NCBI GenBank assembly: GCA_944392225.1
Contig: CALXWB010000001.1
Span: forward strand, 64,855-120,361
Origin: an uncultured Alphaproteobacteria bacterium
Lineage (GTDB): Bacteria > Pseudomonadota > Alphaproteobacteria > RF32 > CAG-239
Reading direction: 5' to 3'
DNA: 55,507 bases
The position numbers and the translations under genes are program-made. The notes beneath the pieces were generated by a model. That model searched no databases and was not told the DNA's origin. It worked only from the letters and a program-made list of their open reading frames with translations. Position 1 is the first letter of the stretch; each line of letters begins with the position of its first letter. Positions 25,571 through 34,587 of the stretch are shown piece by piece.

Positions 25571-27439
25571 ATGGCTGATTTACAAAGATTTTGTGACGAG
25601 CTGCGTGAGAAAGTGTCGATTGTTGACGTGGTCGGCGCCAAGGTCAAGCTCGTGCGCAAAGGGCGCGAATATCAGGCTTGTTGTCCGTTTCATAATGAAA
25701 AAACGCCGTCTTTTACCGTGAATGAAAGCAAGGGTTTTTACCATTGCTTTGGTTGCGGTGCACATGGTGATATCATCAAATTTGAGATGGAAGCCAACAA
25801 TCTGTCATTTATGGAAGCTTTGGAAAAACTGGCGGAAAAAGCCGGCTTGCAAGTGCCGCGGGATTCTTATGTCAAGCCGGAAGAAGTGGAACGCCGCAAC
25901 TCGCTTTATGATATTATGGAGCTGGCTTGCAAGTTTTTTGAAAAGTCTTTACGCATGCCCGAGGGGCAAAGAGCGCTGGAATATTTGGCACATCGCGGTT
26001 TCGGTGATGATATCATTCAAAAGTTTCGTTTGGGTTATGCCCCGAATAACAACGGCTTAAAGACTTATCTTTCCTCTAAAGGCGTGAATGATAAGGAGAT
26101 GAACGAGCTTGGGCTTTTGACCATTCCCGAAGACAAAACCCGGCGCCCGCATGATTTTTTCCGCGACCGCGTGATGATTCCGATCATGGATAAGCGCGGC
26201 AAAGTGATTGCTTTCGGCGGGCGTATTATGGGCGACGGACAGCCTAAATATCTAAACTCGCCGGAAACGCCGGTTTTTAACAAACGCCGCGTGCTTTATA
26301 ACCTCAACTACGCCAAAGATGCCGGATATCAGGAGAAAAAGCTCATCATTTGCGAGGGGTATATGGATGTTATCGGCATGGATAAATATGGCATTCATTA
26401 TGCGGTGGCGCCCCTTGGAACGGCTTTGACCGAAGACCAGATTCAAGAAGCTTGGCGTGTGGTTGATGTCCCAACCTGTTGTTTTGACGGAGATTTAGCC
26501 GGCCGTCGTGCGGCTGTGCGTTCGGTTGACCGCGTGTTGCCGATTTTGAAAGCGGGAAACTCGCTGCAATATGTGTTTTTGACCGGGGCCAAAGACCCTG
26601 ATGAATTTTTGAAAACACTCGGCAGAGAGGCCTTTGATAAAGCAATATCTGAAGTTGTTCCTCTTAAAGATTTGATTTGGCAAAAAAATATCGAAGGAAA
26701 AGATGTTTCAACGCCGGAGCAAAAAGCCCTGATTGAAAAAAACATCAAGGAAGAAGTGGCCAAAATCACGGATGAAACGGTGCGCAATTATTATATTCAA
26801 GAAATGCAAGACAAGATTTATAATGAGCTGGGCAAAGGAGCCAGTTGGCGCAAGCGTCAGCAGGTGATGCAAGAACAAACACAACAAGCTCCTATGTATC
26901 GCAAAAACTATGGGCAAAAAACACGTTATTTTGCACCGAAAAACGATATTCCCGTATATCAGGCTCCATTGGCCACACCCAAGGTTCATTTGGATGAGCT
27001 GGGGGCAAGGTATGTGGTTTCAGCTTTGGTTTTGTATCCAAGCCTGATTGACGAATATGAAGAAAAATTATTAAATCTCAACATAAAAGATTCTAAACTT
27101 AATTCTTTACTTGAAAATATTATCGGAATCAATCAAGAAGAAAAAATTGCTGATTTTGAGCAAATGAAAGCGGCTTTGCAGGCACGCGGGTTGCAAAAGC
27201 AAGTTGAGGAGCTTCTTGAGTTTAAAATGCTTAAAATGCAAAACCCAAATGATGTTCGTATGCGCGAAAATCTGGATAAGCGAATTTTGGAGTCGCAGCT
27301 TGCTCAGATTGATAAAGAGATTAAAGATTGCATGAATGAGATTCAGTCTTCCGAATCGTTTTCCGATGAGGTTTATAAACGCTTTGAATTTCTCAAAAAA
27401 GAAAAAGAAAATCTGCTTGCAGCTCAAGATTTTGATTGA
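25571..27439 (+). CDS. dnaG: DNA primase
   Basis: A 622-residue primase that makes RNA primers at the replication fork. The CHC2 zinc finger is C38-P-F-H41 ... C59-F-G-C62. The catalytic core has RVMIPIMDKRGKVIAFGGRI; the TOPRIM acidic residues are in LIICEGYMDVIGMDKYG and CFDGDLAGRRA. The C-terminal part is the DnaB-binding helical region. The ribosome site is weak and the gene lies 21 bases after yqeY, so translation may be coupled. rpoD follows after 138 bases. Confidence 0.97.
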   Translation: MADLQRFCDELREKVSIVDVVGAKVKLVRKGREYQACCPFHNEKTPSFTVNESKGFYHCFGCGAHGDIIKFEMEANNLSFMEALEKLAEKAGLQVPRDSYVKPEEVERRNSLYDIMELACKFFEKSLRMPEGQRALEYLAHRGFGDDIIQKFRLGYAPNNNGLKTYLSSKGVNDKEMNELGLLTIPEDKTRRPHDFFRDRVMIPIMDKRGKVIAFGGRIMGDGQPKYLNSPETPVFNKRRVLYNLNYAKDAGYQEKKLIICEGYMDVIGMDKYGIHYAVAPLGTALTEDQIQEAWRVVDVPTCCFDGDLAGRRAAVRSVDRVLPILKAGNSLQYVFLTGAKDPDEFLKTLGREAFDKAISEVVPLKDLIWQKNIEGKDVSTPEQKALIEKNIKEEVAKITDETVRNYYIQEMQDKIYNELGKGASWRKRQQVMQEQTQQAPMYRKNYGQKTRYFAPKNDIPVYQAPLATPKVHLDELGARYVVSALVLYPSLIDEYEEKLLNLNIKDSKLNSLLENIIGINQEEKIADFEQMKAALQARGLQKQVEELLEFKMLKMQNPNDVRMRENLDKRILESQLAQIDKEIKDCMNEIQSSESFSDEVYKRFEFLKKEKENLLAAQDFD

Positions 27440-27495
27440 TATATCATTTTGCATCTTTTTTTTGCATTTTTTTGGGAAATATAACGTTCTTTCTA

Positions 27496-27524
27496 TTGAC
27501 AAATTGTCAAGAAATATTTAGAAA
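27496..27524 (+). promoter_or_regulatory. possible rpoD promoter with palindromic site
   Basis: A perfect TTGACA (27496-27501) could be a -35 box, with weak tagaaa 17 bases further on. The -35 box lies in a perfect 15-base palindrome, ttgacaa-a-ttgtcaa (27496-27510). The site is between dnaG and rpoD, so rpoD may have its own regulated promoter. Confidence 0.4.
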
Positions 27525-27577
27525 CTTCTAAAGCTAGCAGTTTATTATAAATAAAATCGATTTTACAAGGAATATTC

Positions 27578-29647
27578 ATGTCAGATATAGATAGTCAAGA
27601 CCTGTATGAAGGTACAGTGAGCGACACACCGTTGATTGATAATCTCGGAAGTGCCGTTAAACGCTTGCTTGATAAAGGACGCGCTCGTGGTTTCATTACC
27701 ATGGAAGAGCTTAATCGCGCTTTGCCGCCTGAAAAAGAATCATCCGAAAATATTGAAGATATCATGACCAGCATTTCCGATATGGGAATTAGCATCGTTA
27801 ATGAAGCTGATGCCGATGAAATGGGCGCTGATGATGACGACGATAATGACGATTACGATGACGATGACGAAAGCGGAAATTTTGATGAGAAAGAGCTTGG
27901 TCACAGCGATGATCCCGTTAGAATGTATTTGAAAGAAATGGGCACGGTTGAGCTCCTTTCTCGCGAAGGCGAAATCGCCATTGCCAAACGTATTGAAGCC
28001 GGAAAAACCGTGATGATTGACGGTTTGTGCGAAAGCCCAATGACTCTGAAAGCTATTGCCGGTTGGCGCGATGATTTGGTCGAGGGCAGAATGCAGCTCC
28101 GCGATATCGTCGATCTGGAAATGATGTATGGCGATGATGCCGATGCCTTGGCTTTTGAGGAAGATGTTGCCGCACCGGCCGATGATGACTTTGAAAAAGT
28201 GGCCGAAGAAATTGAAGAAAAAGACAACCTCGATGATATTGATGATGATTTGGCCGATGATATCGAGCTCGAAGATGCCGATGACGGGGTTGAAGATGAT
28301 GCCGATGATGTTGACAGCGAAGAGCATTCCGATGCATCTGATGATGTGGATGACGAAGACGGTGCAACAGGCAGAATTTCTGCTTCGGTTGCCTCTATGG
28401 AAGAGGCTTTGATGGAACCGGTTCTGGAAATTTTGAACAAAATCTCCAGCTATTATGATGATTTGAAAAAAATTCAGAGCCAACGTGTGGCCGCTATTAT
28501 TGCCGGAAAAAATATTGCACCTTCCGTTGAGAAAAAATATTTGCAGGTTAAAAAAGAACTTGTGGAATTGATGAGCTCTATTCACCTCAACGCCGTGCGT
28601 GTTGAACAATTGGTTGAACAACTCAACGAAATTAACCGCCGTTTGATGGGCTTGGAAGGTAAGCTCTTGCGTTATGCCCTTTCTTGCAAAATTAAACGTG
28701 AAGACTTTTTGGAAGCTTATCAGAAATCTGAGCTTGACCCGAACTGGATTGAAAAAATTTCTAAAAAAACAGATAAGCATTGGAAAAACTTTGTTGAAAA
28801 ATATGGCAAAGAAATTAAAGAGTTGCGTGAAAATGTGGCTCAAATGGCAACAGAATGCGGTTTGCCCATCAGTGAATATCGCCGCATGGTCGATACCATT
28901 AAAAAAGGTGAACGTGAGGCTGAACGCGCTAAAAAAGAGATGATTGAGGCCAACTTGCGTTTGGTTATCTCCATTGCCAAAAAATATACCAACCGTGGTT
29001 TGCAGTTCTTGGATTTGATTCAGGAAGGTAATATCGGGTTGATGAAAGCCGTTGATAAGTTTGAATATCGCCGCGGGTATAAGTTTTCTACTTATGCCAC
29101 ATGGTGGATCAGACAAGCTATTACCCGCTCCATTGCCGACCAAGCTCGCACCATTCGTATTCCGGTGCATATGATTGAGACAATCAATAAGCTGGTGCGC
29201 ACGTCGCGTCAGATGTTGGCTGAAATGGGACGTGAGCCGGTGCCTGAAGAATTGGCAAAACGCTTGTCCATGCCGCTTGAAAAAGTGCGCAAGGTTATGA
29301 AAATTGCCAAAGAGCCTGTTTCTTTGGAAGCCCCTGTCGGAGATGAAGAAGATTCTTCTCTCGGTGATTTTATTGCCGATGAAAGTGCTTTACAGCCTTT
29401 AGATTCTGCAATTCACTCCAACTTGAAAGAAACTTGCACGCGCATTCTTTCTTCACTTACACCCCGTGAGGAACGTGTGTTGCGTATGCGTTTTGGTATT
29501 GGTATGAATACGGACCATACTTTGGAAGAGGTTGGTCAACAGTTTAACGTGACGCGTGAGCGTATTCGTCAGATCGAAGCCAAAGCTTTGCGCAAGCTCA
29601 AACACCCGAGCCGGTCGCGTAAGTTGCGCTCTTTCTTGGATAACTGA
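27578..29647 (+). CDS. rpoD: primary sigma factor RpoD
   Basis: A 689-residue housekeeping sigma factor. Region 1.2 is [21 protein letters not shown], regions 2.3-2.4 include [19 protein letters not shown], and the region 4.2 helix-turn-helix is [19 protein letters not shown]. It carries two long acidic stretches: one near residues 80-105 and one near 205-265, dominated by Asp/Glu. The second lies in the non-conserved region between 1.2 and 2.1. The ribosome site is acaagga. It belongs to the yqeY-dnaG-rpoD group and ends at a hairpin terminator. Confidence 0.98.
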   Translation: MSDIDSQDLYEGTVSDTPLIDNLGSAVKRLLDKGRARGFITMEELNRALPPEKESSENIEDIMTSISDMGISIVNEADADEMGADDDDDNDDYDDDDESGNFDEKELGHSDDPVRMYLKEMGTVELLSREGEIAIAKRIEAGKTVMIDGLCESPMTLKAIAGWRDDLVEGRMQLRDIVDLEMMYGDDADALAFEEDVAAPADDDFEKVAEEIEEKDNLDDIDDDLADDIELEDADDGVEDDADDVDSEEHSDASDDVDDEDGATGRISASVASMEEALMEPVLEILNKISSYYDDLKKIQSQRVAAIIAGKNIAPSVEKKYLQVKKELVELMSSIHLNAVRVEQLVEQLNEINRRLMGLEGKLLRYALSCKIKREDFLEAYQKSELDPNWIEKISKKTDKHWKNFVEKYGKEIKELRENVAQMATECGLPISEYRRMVDTIKKGEREAERAKKEMIEANLRLVISIAKKYTNRGLQFLDLIQEGNIGLMKAVDKFEYRRGYKFSTYATWWIRQAITRSIADQARTIRIPVHMIETINKLVRTSRQMLAEMGREPVPEELAKRLSMPLEKVRKVMKIAKEPVSLEAPVGDEEDSSLGDFIADESALQPLDSAIHSNLKETCTRILSSLTPREERVLRMRFGIGMNTDHTLEEVGQQFNVTRERIRQIEAKALRKLKHPSRSRKLRSFLDN

Positions 29648-29664
29648 TAAGAATATATTTGAAG

Positions 29665-29706
29665 AATAAACACTTGAGATTTTTTCTTGAGTGTTTATTT
29701 TTTTTG
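29665..29706 (+). terminator. terminator after rpoD
   Basis: Long hairpin of aataaacacttgaga with tcttgagtgtttatt (two wobbles), followed by eight T. Confidence 0.9.
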
Positions 29707-29729
29707 CTAAAAACATAGAGGAAAAAGAT

Positions 29730-30170
29730 ATGAGACATTACAGTGCGCAAGATAAGCATGATATGGAAGTGGCTTTTGATGCAAGAAATCCGTCCCGATT
29801 GCAAGAATTGATTGATTTTTGCAAAATTTCGGGTTTCAAAAAAATCGGGGTGGCAAATTGCAAAGGGGTGCAGGAATATGCCGATAAGTTTATTAAAAAG
29901 CTCGAAGAGGCCGGCTTTGAAGTTTGTGCCATAAACTGCAAGCAAAGCGGTTTGGATGGGGCGGAAATTTGTGAAAAAATGGCCGGTCCGAGTTGTGATC
30001 CGATTTCACAAGCTGAATATTTGAATGAATGTAACACAGATTTTAATATCAATTTTGGTTTGTGCTTGGGTCATGGACTGTTATTTCAAAAATATTCCAA
30101 AGCTTTGGTTACCACGTTTTTGGTTAAATCTATGGGTAATAATCATGATATTCTTGGCTTACTTGAGTAA
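29730..30170 (+). CDS. DUF1847-like protein
   Basis: A 146-residue protein matching the DUF1847 family from memory: SRLQELIDFCKISGFKKIGV, ANCKGVQEYADKF, EAGFEVCAINCK, then PSCDPISQAEYLNE and GLCLGHGLLFQKYSKA. Relatives carry an N-terminal cysteine cluster (CxxC); this one starts directly at the core domain. Start 29730 has gaggaaaaagat upstream; an in-frame ATG at 29691 lies inside the rpoD terminator and is rejected. Remaining cysteines could bind metal. Function unknown. Confidence 0.85.
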   Translation: MRHYSAQDKHDMEVAFDARNPSRLQELIDFCKISGFKKIGVANCKGVQEYADKFIKKLEEAGFEVCAINCKQSGLDGAEICEKMAGPSCDPISQAEYLNECNTDFNINFGLCLGHGLLFQKYSKALVTTFLVKSMGNNHDILGLLE

Positions 30171-30194
30171 GTGATATTAATTTGAAAAAAGGGC

Positions 30195-30223
30195 TTGACT
30201 ATCATAAGTGAATCGCCTATTTT
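30195..30223 (+). promoter_or_regulatory. sigma-70-type promoter of the first tRNA
   Basis: TTGACT (30195-30200), 17-base spacer, TATTTT (30218-30223). The tRNA begins 17 bases after the -10 box. Confidence 0.65.
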
Positions 30224-30240
30224 CATAGCTGTCAACTGGC

Positions 30241-30317
30241 GGGCCCATAGCTCAGTTGGTTAGAGCAGGCCGCTCATAACGGTCTGGTCGTTGGTTCGAG
30301 TCCATCTGGGCCCACCA
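30241..30317 (+). tRNA. tRNA with CAT anticodon, probably tRNA-Ile2
   Basis: A 77-base cloverleaf with encoded CCA: acceptor gggccca / tgggccc, D stem gctc / gagc, anticodon stem ggccg / cggtc and loop ctcataa (anticodon CAT), T stem gttgg / ccatc with one T-T mismatch. Initiator features are absent (G1-C72). The C4-G69 and C5-G68 pairs are those recognised by the lysidine synthase TilS, so I favour Ile2, reading AUA after modification; elongator Met remains possible. The last 20 bases recur at 30557. Confidence 0.85.
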
Positions 30318-30411
30318 TAAAAAAATCCTCTCCCAAAGCGGAGGGGATTTTTTTATGGTGAGAAAGAGACAGCTCGAACCAACGAGGTCGTCGGGCTCGC
30401 AGGAACAAAAA
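30298..30411. repeat. 114-base direct repeat, copy 1
   Basis: Starts inside the T arm of the CAT tRNA and runs through a hairpin (atcctctccc / ggaggggat, a terminator) and an inverted copy of the tRNA T arm, ctcgaaccaacga at 30373-30385, to gcaggaacaaaaa. Copy 2 lies 259 bases downstream and is almost identical. Confidence 0.9.
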
Positions 30412-30556
30412 ATGTTTGGGAAACATTTTTTGCCGAGAGCTATAGCAGCGGTTAGGCGGCGACTTGCCGGCAGGCAACAAAGCCGGCGTTATCGCTGGCT
30501 TGCCCGAAGCGGAGTTGTTGAGCGCTTAGATAAGCGCGAAATTTACGGAGCAAGAA

Positions 30557-30670
30557 GAGTCCATCTGGGCCCACCATAAAAAATCCTCTCCCAAAGCGGA
30601 GGGGATTTTTTTATGGTGAGAAAAAGGACAGCTCGAACCAACGAGGTCGTCGGGCTCGCAGGAACAAAAA
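30557..30670. repeat. 114-base direct repeat, copy 2
   Basis: Begins with gagtccatctgggcccacca, the last 20 bases of the tRNA, then repeats the terminator hairpin and the inverted T-arm sequence. The 145 bases between the copies are rich in perfect hairpins: aaaaaatgttt / aaacatttttt (30407-30431) and gcgctta / taagcgc (30522-30537). This looks like a tandem duplication or a small mobile element that targets or copies a tRNA end. Confidence 0.9.
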
Positions 30671-30735
30671 TTATGCAAAAATTATAAAAAAACTATTTTC
30701 TTTTCAAAAAATTGTGTTATAACCGCTTCTGTCAT

Positions 30736-30812
30736 GGGCGTGTAGCTCAGGTGGTTAGAGCGCTACGTTCACATCGTAGAGGTCACAAGTTCGAGTCTTG
30801 TCACGCCTACCA
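30736..30812 (+). tRNA. tRNA-Val (CAC)
   Basis: A 77-base cloverleaf with CCA: acceptor gggcgtg / cacgcct (G1-U72 wobble), D stem gctc / gagc, anticodon stem ctacg / cgtag with loop ttcacat (anticodon CAC), T stem acaag / cttgt. It reads GUG. The G-U first pair is unusual but compatible with function. Confidence 0.9.
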
Positions 30813-30820
30813 ATCATAAT

Positions 30821-30858
30821 AAAAACAGGTGCCAAAATTTTTGACACCTGTTTTTTGT
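30821..30858. terminator. bidirectional terminator
   Basis: Arms aaaaacaggtg and cacctgttttt lie between tRNA-Val and the convergent antiporter gene. Confidence 0.85.
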
Positions 30859-30874
30859 TGGCTCCAAGCGCTTG

Positions 30875-32350
30875 TCAGATTTTGACAATGCCGTGGGCAA
30901 AGGCATAAATTGCCCATAATGAAAGAATAATAAAGATAGTTACAGAGGCATATTCTCTGGCAGTGAAAAGCCTTTCGTTCGGATTAGACTCTTTTCTTGC
31001 CCAGATGTAAACAGGAATGCCTAAGGTGACAATCACAACCGCCATTAGCAGATAATTTAGACCGGCGGCATAAATCAGCCAGAGGGCATAGATTGAGCCG
31101 AAAACCGACGTAAACAAAGCCGAAGAACGTTTAACCGGCAAACCGTTTGGATATTCACCATCTTCGCAAAGTTTCCATAAATATGCGCATGATGCCAGAT
31201 AAGCCGGCAAAACCATGACGCTGGTGATGCTCAACATGGTGTTCCATGCATTATTGGAGAAGTAAACCAACAAGATGAAAATTTGCATCATGGCTGAGGT
31301 TACCCAAAGAGAAACACTCGGTGAACCGGCTTCATTCTCTTTGGTGAAGGCTTTCGGAAATGTGCCGTTTTCAGCTGCGGCTTGCGGAATTTGCGCCGTG
31401 ACCATGGTCCAGGCCAGCCAGCTGGTCAACACTGAAACAACCAAGCCAATGTTCATGATCCAAGCGCCCCAAGGACCAACGACTTTTTCCAAAATCCCGG
31501 CCGTGGACGGCGGCGGAACGGCCGCAAGCTCTGGTTGTGACATCATGCCATAAGGCAGTAATGAAAGCAGCAAATAAATGACCAAGCAACCGATAAAGCC
31601 CAAAAATGTGGCCTTGCCGATTTCTTGTGCGTTTTTGGCACGGTTAGACATGACAACCGCACCTTCAATACCAATGAAGGCCCACAAGGTGACCAACATG
31701 GTCGATTTGATTTGGGTTTCCAAACCGCCGAGTTTGGCTTTGGTTTCAATGGCTTCGCCCCAGAAATCAAAGTCAAAATGGGCAAATTTGAAAACAAACA
31801 GCATTATCAAGATGAACAAAACTAAAGGAACAATTTTGACAATCGTGCCGATGGTGTTGATGACGGAAGCTTGTTTGATGCCCTTCAAGACCAAAAAGTT
31901 GAAACCCCAAATGATGATGGAGCCGCCGATGATTGAGGCAAGGTTGTTGCCGCCGGCAAAATAGGGCGGGAAAAAGTAGTTCAAAGCATCCATCGTGATA
32001 ACGGCATAACCAACATTGCCGCAAACCTGGCAAAGCCAATATGACCAACCAATGGTAAATCCGGCAAAGGGGCCGAATCCTTCACGGCTATACATATAAA
32101 TACCGGTGGTTAAATCCGGCTTGGCCATGGACAAAATACTAAAGGTGTTGGCAATGAAATATATACCGATGCCGGTGATGACCCAAGCCAGCAAAACGGC
32201 TCCGGCAGAAGCATGCGAGGCCATATTTTGCGGCAAGGAATAAATGCCGCCGCCAATCATGGAGCTGACAACAATTGCGGCTAAGGCAAAGACGCCTAAG
32301 CCGTTGGGATTGTTTTTCAGCGGGGCGGCAGAAGTTTTTTTATCAGCCAT
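30875..32350 (-). CDS. aaxC: APC-family arginine/agmatine antiporter
   Basis: A 491-residue, 12- to 13-helix amino acid/polyamine antiporter. The APC signature in TM1 is SSMIGGGIYSLPQNM, with GWSYWLCQVCGNVGY in TM3 and LVTLWAFIGIEGAVVMSNRA in TM6, as in ArcD/AdiC/AaxC proteins. It lies directly downstream of a pyruvoyl arginine decarboxylase gene, and the pair copies the chlamydial AaxB-AaxC arrangement, so I assign arginine/agmatine exchange. Arginine/ornithine exchange is the alternative. A terminator separates it from the decarboxylase, so its supply of transcript may be attenuated or it may have its own promoter. Ribosome site aagga. Confidence 0.85.
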   Translation of the reverse strand: MADKKTSAAPLKNNPNGLGVFALAAIVVSSMIGGGIYSLPQNMASHASAGAVLLAWVITGIGIYFIANTFSILSMAKPDLTTGIYMYSREGFGPFAGFTIGWSYWLCQVCGNVGYAVITMDALNYFFPPYFAGGNNLASIIGGSIIIWGFNFLVLKGIKQASVINTIGTIVKIVPLVLFILIMLFVFKFAHFDFDFWGEAIETKAKLGGLETQIKSTMLVTLWAFIGIEGAVVMSNRAKNAQEIGKATFLGFIGCLVIYLLLSLLPYGMMSQPELAAVPPPSTAGILEKVVGPWGAWIMNIGLVVSVLTSWLAWTMVTAQIPQAAAENGTFPKAFTKENEAGSPSVSLWVTSAMMQIFILLVYFSNNAWNTMLSITSVMVLPAYLASCAYLWKLCEDGEYPNGLPVKRSSALFTSVFGSIYALWLIYAAGLNYLLMAVVIVTLGIPVYIWARKESNPNERLFTAREYASVTIFIILSLWAIYAFAHGIVKI

Positions 32351-32381
32351 AATTTTTTTTCCTTAATTAACTAAATAAAAC

Positions 32382-32416
32382 AAAACTTGCCCCTTAGTCA
32401 AAGAGGCAAGTTTTTT
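32382..32416 (-). terminator. terminator between decarboxylase and antiporter genes
   Basis: Hairpin aaaacttgccccttagtcaa / gaggcaagtttt region: aaaacttgcc pairs with ggcaagtttt, with a T/A tract. It may act as an attenuator in the decarboxylase-antiporter transcript. Confidence 0.75.
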
Positions 32417-32425
32417 ACACGAGTA

Positions 32426-33037
32426 TTACAATTTTTTGGGCGGAACGGGCGTGAATTTTGCCGGTTCGGCGTGCTCAAAATTGAGGAAACCCAGAGCTGT
32501 TAAGCAATAGCCAAACTGTTGGGTGATGTTGATATAATTGTGCCACATTTGAAATTCTGAGTGCTTTTCAACACCACGCAGGGACAATTCATGGTTCAAA
32601 GATTTTTTGAGCCACATTTCGGCATGACCTTGTGCGATTTCATCATCAATGAAGGTATCAAAATATTCAACATATTCTGCAGCCCAACCGCCAATCAATT
32701 CGCCTTTTTTATTCTTTCCCCAGCAAATGCCCAAGCCGGTGGCAATGGCTTTGTGGTCATCTCGGCTGGCGCCGTTTCCGGCCATAATCACTTCCAAAAC
32801 CGCGCCATGGTGGAATTGTTTGACGATTTTGTCATCAAGCGGAACGATGTTGCCGTAAATTTCTTTGGGCAAAACCGAGGTATATGGAATGACGTTAAAG
32901 TTTTCTATGCGGGCTTGCATCAAAGCCGAATCATAGCAGAAGGTTTCAAAAGGTTGCGGGGGAATTCCTTCATCTGCTTGTCCGGCGCCGCCGGTGATGA
33001 AAGCCATGGTTGGGTAACGTACACCTTGTGTTGTCAT
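32426..33037 (-). CDS. aaxB: pyruvoyl-dependent arginine decarboxylase
   Basis: A 203-residue self-processing enzyme that converts arginine to agmatine. The cleavage site is Thr53-Ser54 in [15 protein letters not shown], where Ser becomes the pyruvoyl group; the glutamate later in the [16 protein letters not shown] segment is the family's catalytic residue. Length and motifs match the chlamydial AaxB group rather than the archaeal short form. ATG preceded by aaaggagaaaaaa. Together with the antiporter at 30875 it would consume protons and export agmatine, giving acid resistance or polyamine supply. No agmatine-degrading gene is near. Confidence 0.92.
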   Translation of the reverse strand: MTTQGVRYPTMAFITGGAGQADEGIPPQPFETFCYDSALMQARIENFNVIPYTSVLPKEIYGNIVPLDDKIVKQFHHGAVLEVIMAGNGASRDDHKAIATGLGICWGKNKKGELIGGWAAEYVEYFDTFIDDEIAQGHAEMWLKKSLNHELSLRGVEKHSEFQMWHNYINITQQFGYCLTALGFLNFEHAEPAKFTPVPPKKL

Positions 33038-33156
33038 ATTTTTTCTCCTTTAATTTTTGTTAGACATAACAAACAATTTTGATGTAATATCAAAAGTTGA
33101 TATTTCAATTATGCAAATCTAAAAGCTGTAAAAATTTATTTTTTAAATAGATGAAA

Positions 33157-33185
33157 TTGCATTTATTGAAAAAAATTGTTATTAT
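33157..33185 (+). promoter_or_regulatory. possible promoter of the gene at 33220
   Basis: TTGCAT (33157-33162), 17-base spacer and TATTAT (33180-33185); the gene starts 34 bases further on. The minus-strand decarboxylase promoter must lie in the same 180-base interval. Confidence 0.4.
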
Positions 33186-33219
33186 ACTTCAAACAGAACG
33201 ATTCTGCGAGGGAAGAAAA

Positions 33220-34563
33220 ATGTCTAATCCTTATGCCAAAATTTTTCACGATGCTTTTGTTAACTCTTTTATAAATGAACAGCATAAACAAGAAGGTGCT
33301 GTCCTACCTGAAAAAATGCAAAGCTTTATGCGGCAATTTAATGCTTTTTTGTATAAATTTGACCCGAAAAATTATCAAAAAATTGAGACCCAAGGTTATA
33401 AAATCGAACCTAAAGAATTTGAAGATTTCGTCCTGAGCTTGCGCGCTTTGATGATCGCAAAATCCAGAGAAATTCCTGTTCTAAGTGAAAAAGAAACACG
33501 CTCCGCTGATATGGTCGCTTTTTTTGATATGGTGAAGAATTTTTGTGTTCAAAACTCTTCTAAAATCTTTTCAGATTTTGATTATGATTGCTTTGTCAGA
33601 GACAAAGACAATAATCTTGATTTTTGTGACAATCTTCCTGATTATAACCAGAAAAATGTATTCTTTTTTGGTGTAAATCGCAGCGATTGTTCAAAAATGG
33701 ATAATGTAAACTATTTTTTTCATTATGCTACAAAAGATTTGTTTAAGCAAAAAGAGTTTTTGAATATTTCTATTTATTCTGTTTGCATGCCGATTACCTT
33801 TCCTGAAGAAATTTCGGCATCAACAATTTTGAAAACAATTAATCAACCACAAAAGTTTTTAGATGCAGACAGATATTTTGTTGAAGAATATTGGAGTTCA
33901 TTTGTCGGAGAAAATTTGGAGTTTGATGAAGAGGGAAAAGTTGTTGGCGGAAAAGCATATTCTCCTGAAAAAATCGAAGAAAAGTTGAAAAACTTGAAAA
34001 TTTTTTCTTATTGTATGGGCGCGGCTAATGCTCACAGATGCTTAAATGCACTGAAAAACGTGGCTTATCAGCTTTATGATAAAAAACAGGTAGATAAAGC
34101 ATGGAAAAATATTGATGTGGTTTCATATGCGTTTCTTTTGGAAAGTGAAAAAGTCGATTATCATAATATTTCTCTTTTTTGCAATGATAAAAATCCCAAT
34201 AATCCGGAAACAGTTTTGCTTACAAATTTTCCAACACAATATCATAATATGCATTTATTGCCTGAAGATAAATCGGCCATTCAAATTCAAAATAAAGAAA
34301 ATTGCAAGTATATTGCATTAGAACTTCCAAAGTCTGTTTCCGTTTATAATCACAGTGGACAAAAGGTTTCTCGCAATATTAACAATCGTAACGGGCACAG
34401 ATTGCAAAACGTGACGGCAAAAAACAGTTCTTCACACAATTTTGAGGTTTTATTGTATATTGGCTCTTGTCTTTTGAAAGATGAAGAAATAAATGATAAA
34501 AAGCTTTTTAATATTGCCAATTATAATCCGGCGTTGCAAAATGGCAAAGGTTATGAAAAATAA
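33220..34563 (+). CDS. unknown 447-residue protein, possible hydrolase-like
   Basis: I start at 33220 (MSNPYAK), preceded by gcgagggaagaaaa. There is no signal peptide or membrane helix. The sequence is Asn/Lys/Phe-rich, more AT-rich than its neighbours. Two features stand out: a beta-helix unit KIFSYCMGAANAHRC (about residues 263-277), which resembles the small-x-Cys-x-Gly nucleophile elbow of dienelactone-hydrolase-like proteins, and an earlier strand segment NVFFFGVNRSDC. Later Asp/His-containing segments (SLFCNDKNPNNP, NRNGHRLQN) could supply a triad. This is suggestive only. It precedes the polysaccharide deacetylase by 24 bases and is probably co-transcribed. Confidence 0.6.
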   Translation: MSNPYAKIFHDAFVNSFINEQHKQEGAVLPEKMQSFMRQFNAFLYKFDPKNYQKIETQGYKIEPKEFEDFVLSLRALMIAKSREIPVLSEKETRSADMVAFFDMVKNFCVQNSSKIFSDFDYDCFVRDKDNNLDFCDNLPDYNQKNVFFFGVNRSDCSKMDNVNYFFHYATKDLFKQKEFLNISIYSVCMPITFPEEISASTILKTINQPQKFLDADRYFVEEYWSSFVGENLEFDEEGKVVGGKAYSPEKIEEKLKNLKIFSYCMGAANAHRCLNALKNVAYQLYDKKQVDKAWKNIDVVSYAFLLESEKVDYHNISLFCNDKNPNNPETVLLTNFPTQYHNMHLLPEDKSAIQIQNKENCKYIALELPKSVSVYNHSGQKVSRNINNRNGHRLQNVTAKNSSSHNFEVLLYIGSCLLKDEEINDKKLFNIANYNPALQNGKGYEK

Positions 34564-34587
34564 GCCCTTTGTTGAAAGCTCAAAATT

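Noticed and set aside
27740..29170. A 476-codon open frame on the minus strand
   Set aside because: It is entirely antisense to rpoD. It mirrors the acidic codon pattern of the sigma factor and has no ribosome site.
29691..29729. Upstream start for the DUF1847 gene
   Set aside because: The added codons lie in the rpoD terminator; gaggaaaaa just before 29730 is a better start.
30241..30317. tRNA called as initiator Met
   Set aside because: The first pair is G1-C72 and the anticodon stem lacks the three G-C pairs of initiator tRNAs.
30274..30480. A 68-codon frame on the minus strand ending MVGPDGLEPTTRPL
   Set aside because: It is the reverse complement of the tRNA and its repeat. This translation is a known kind of annotation artefact.
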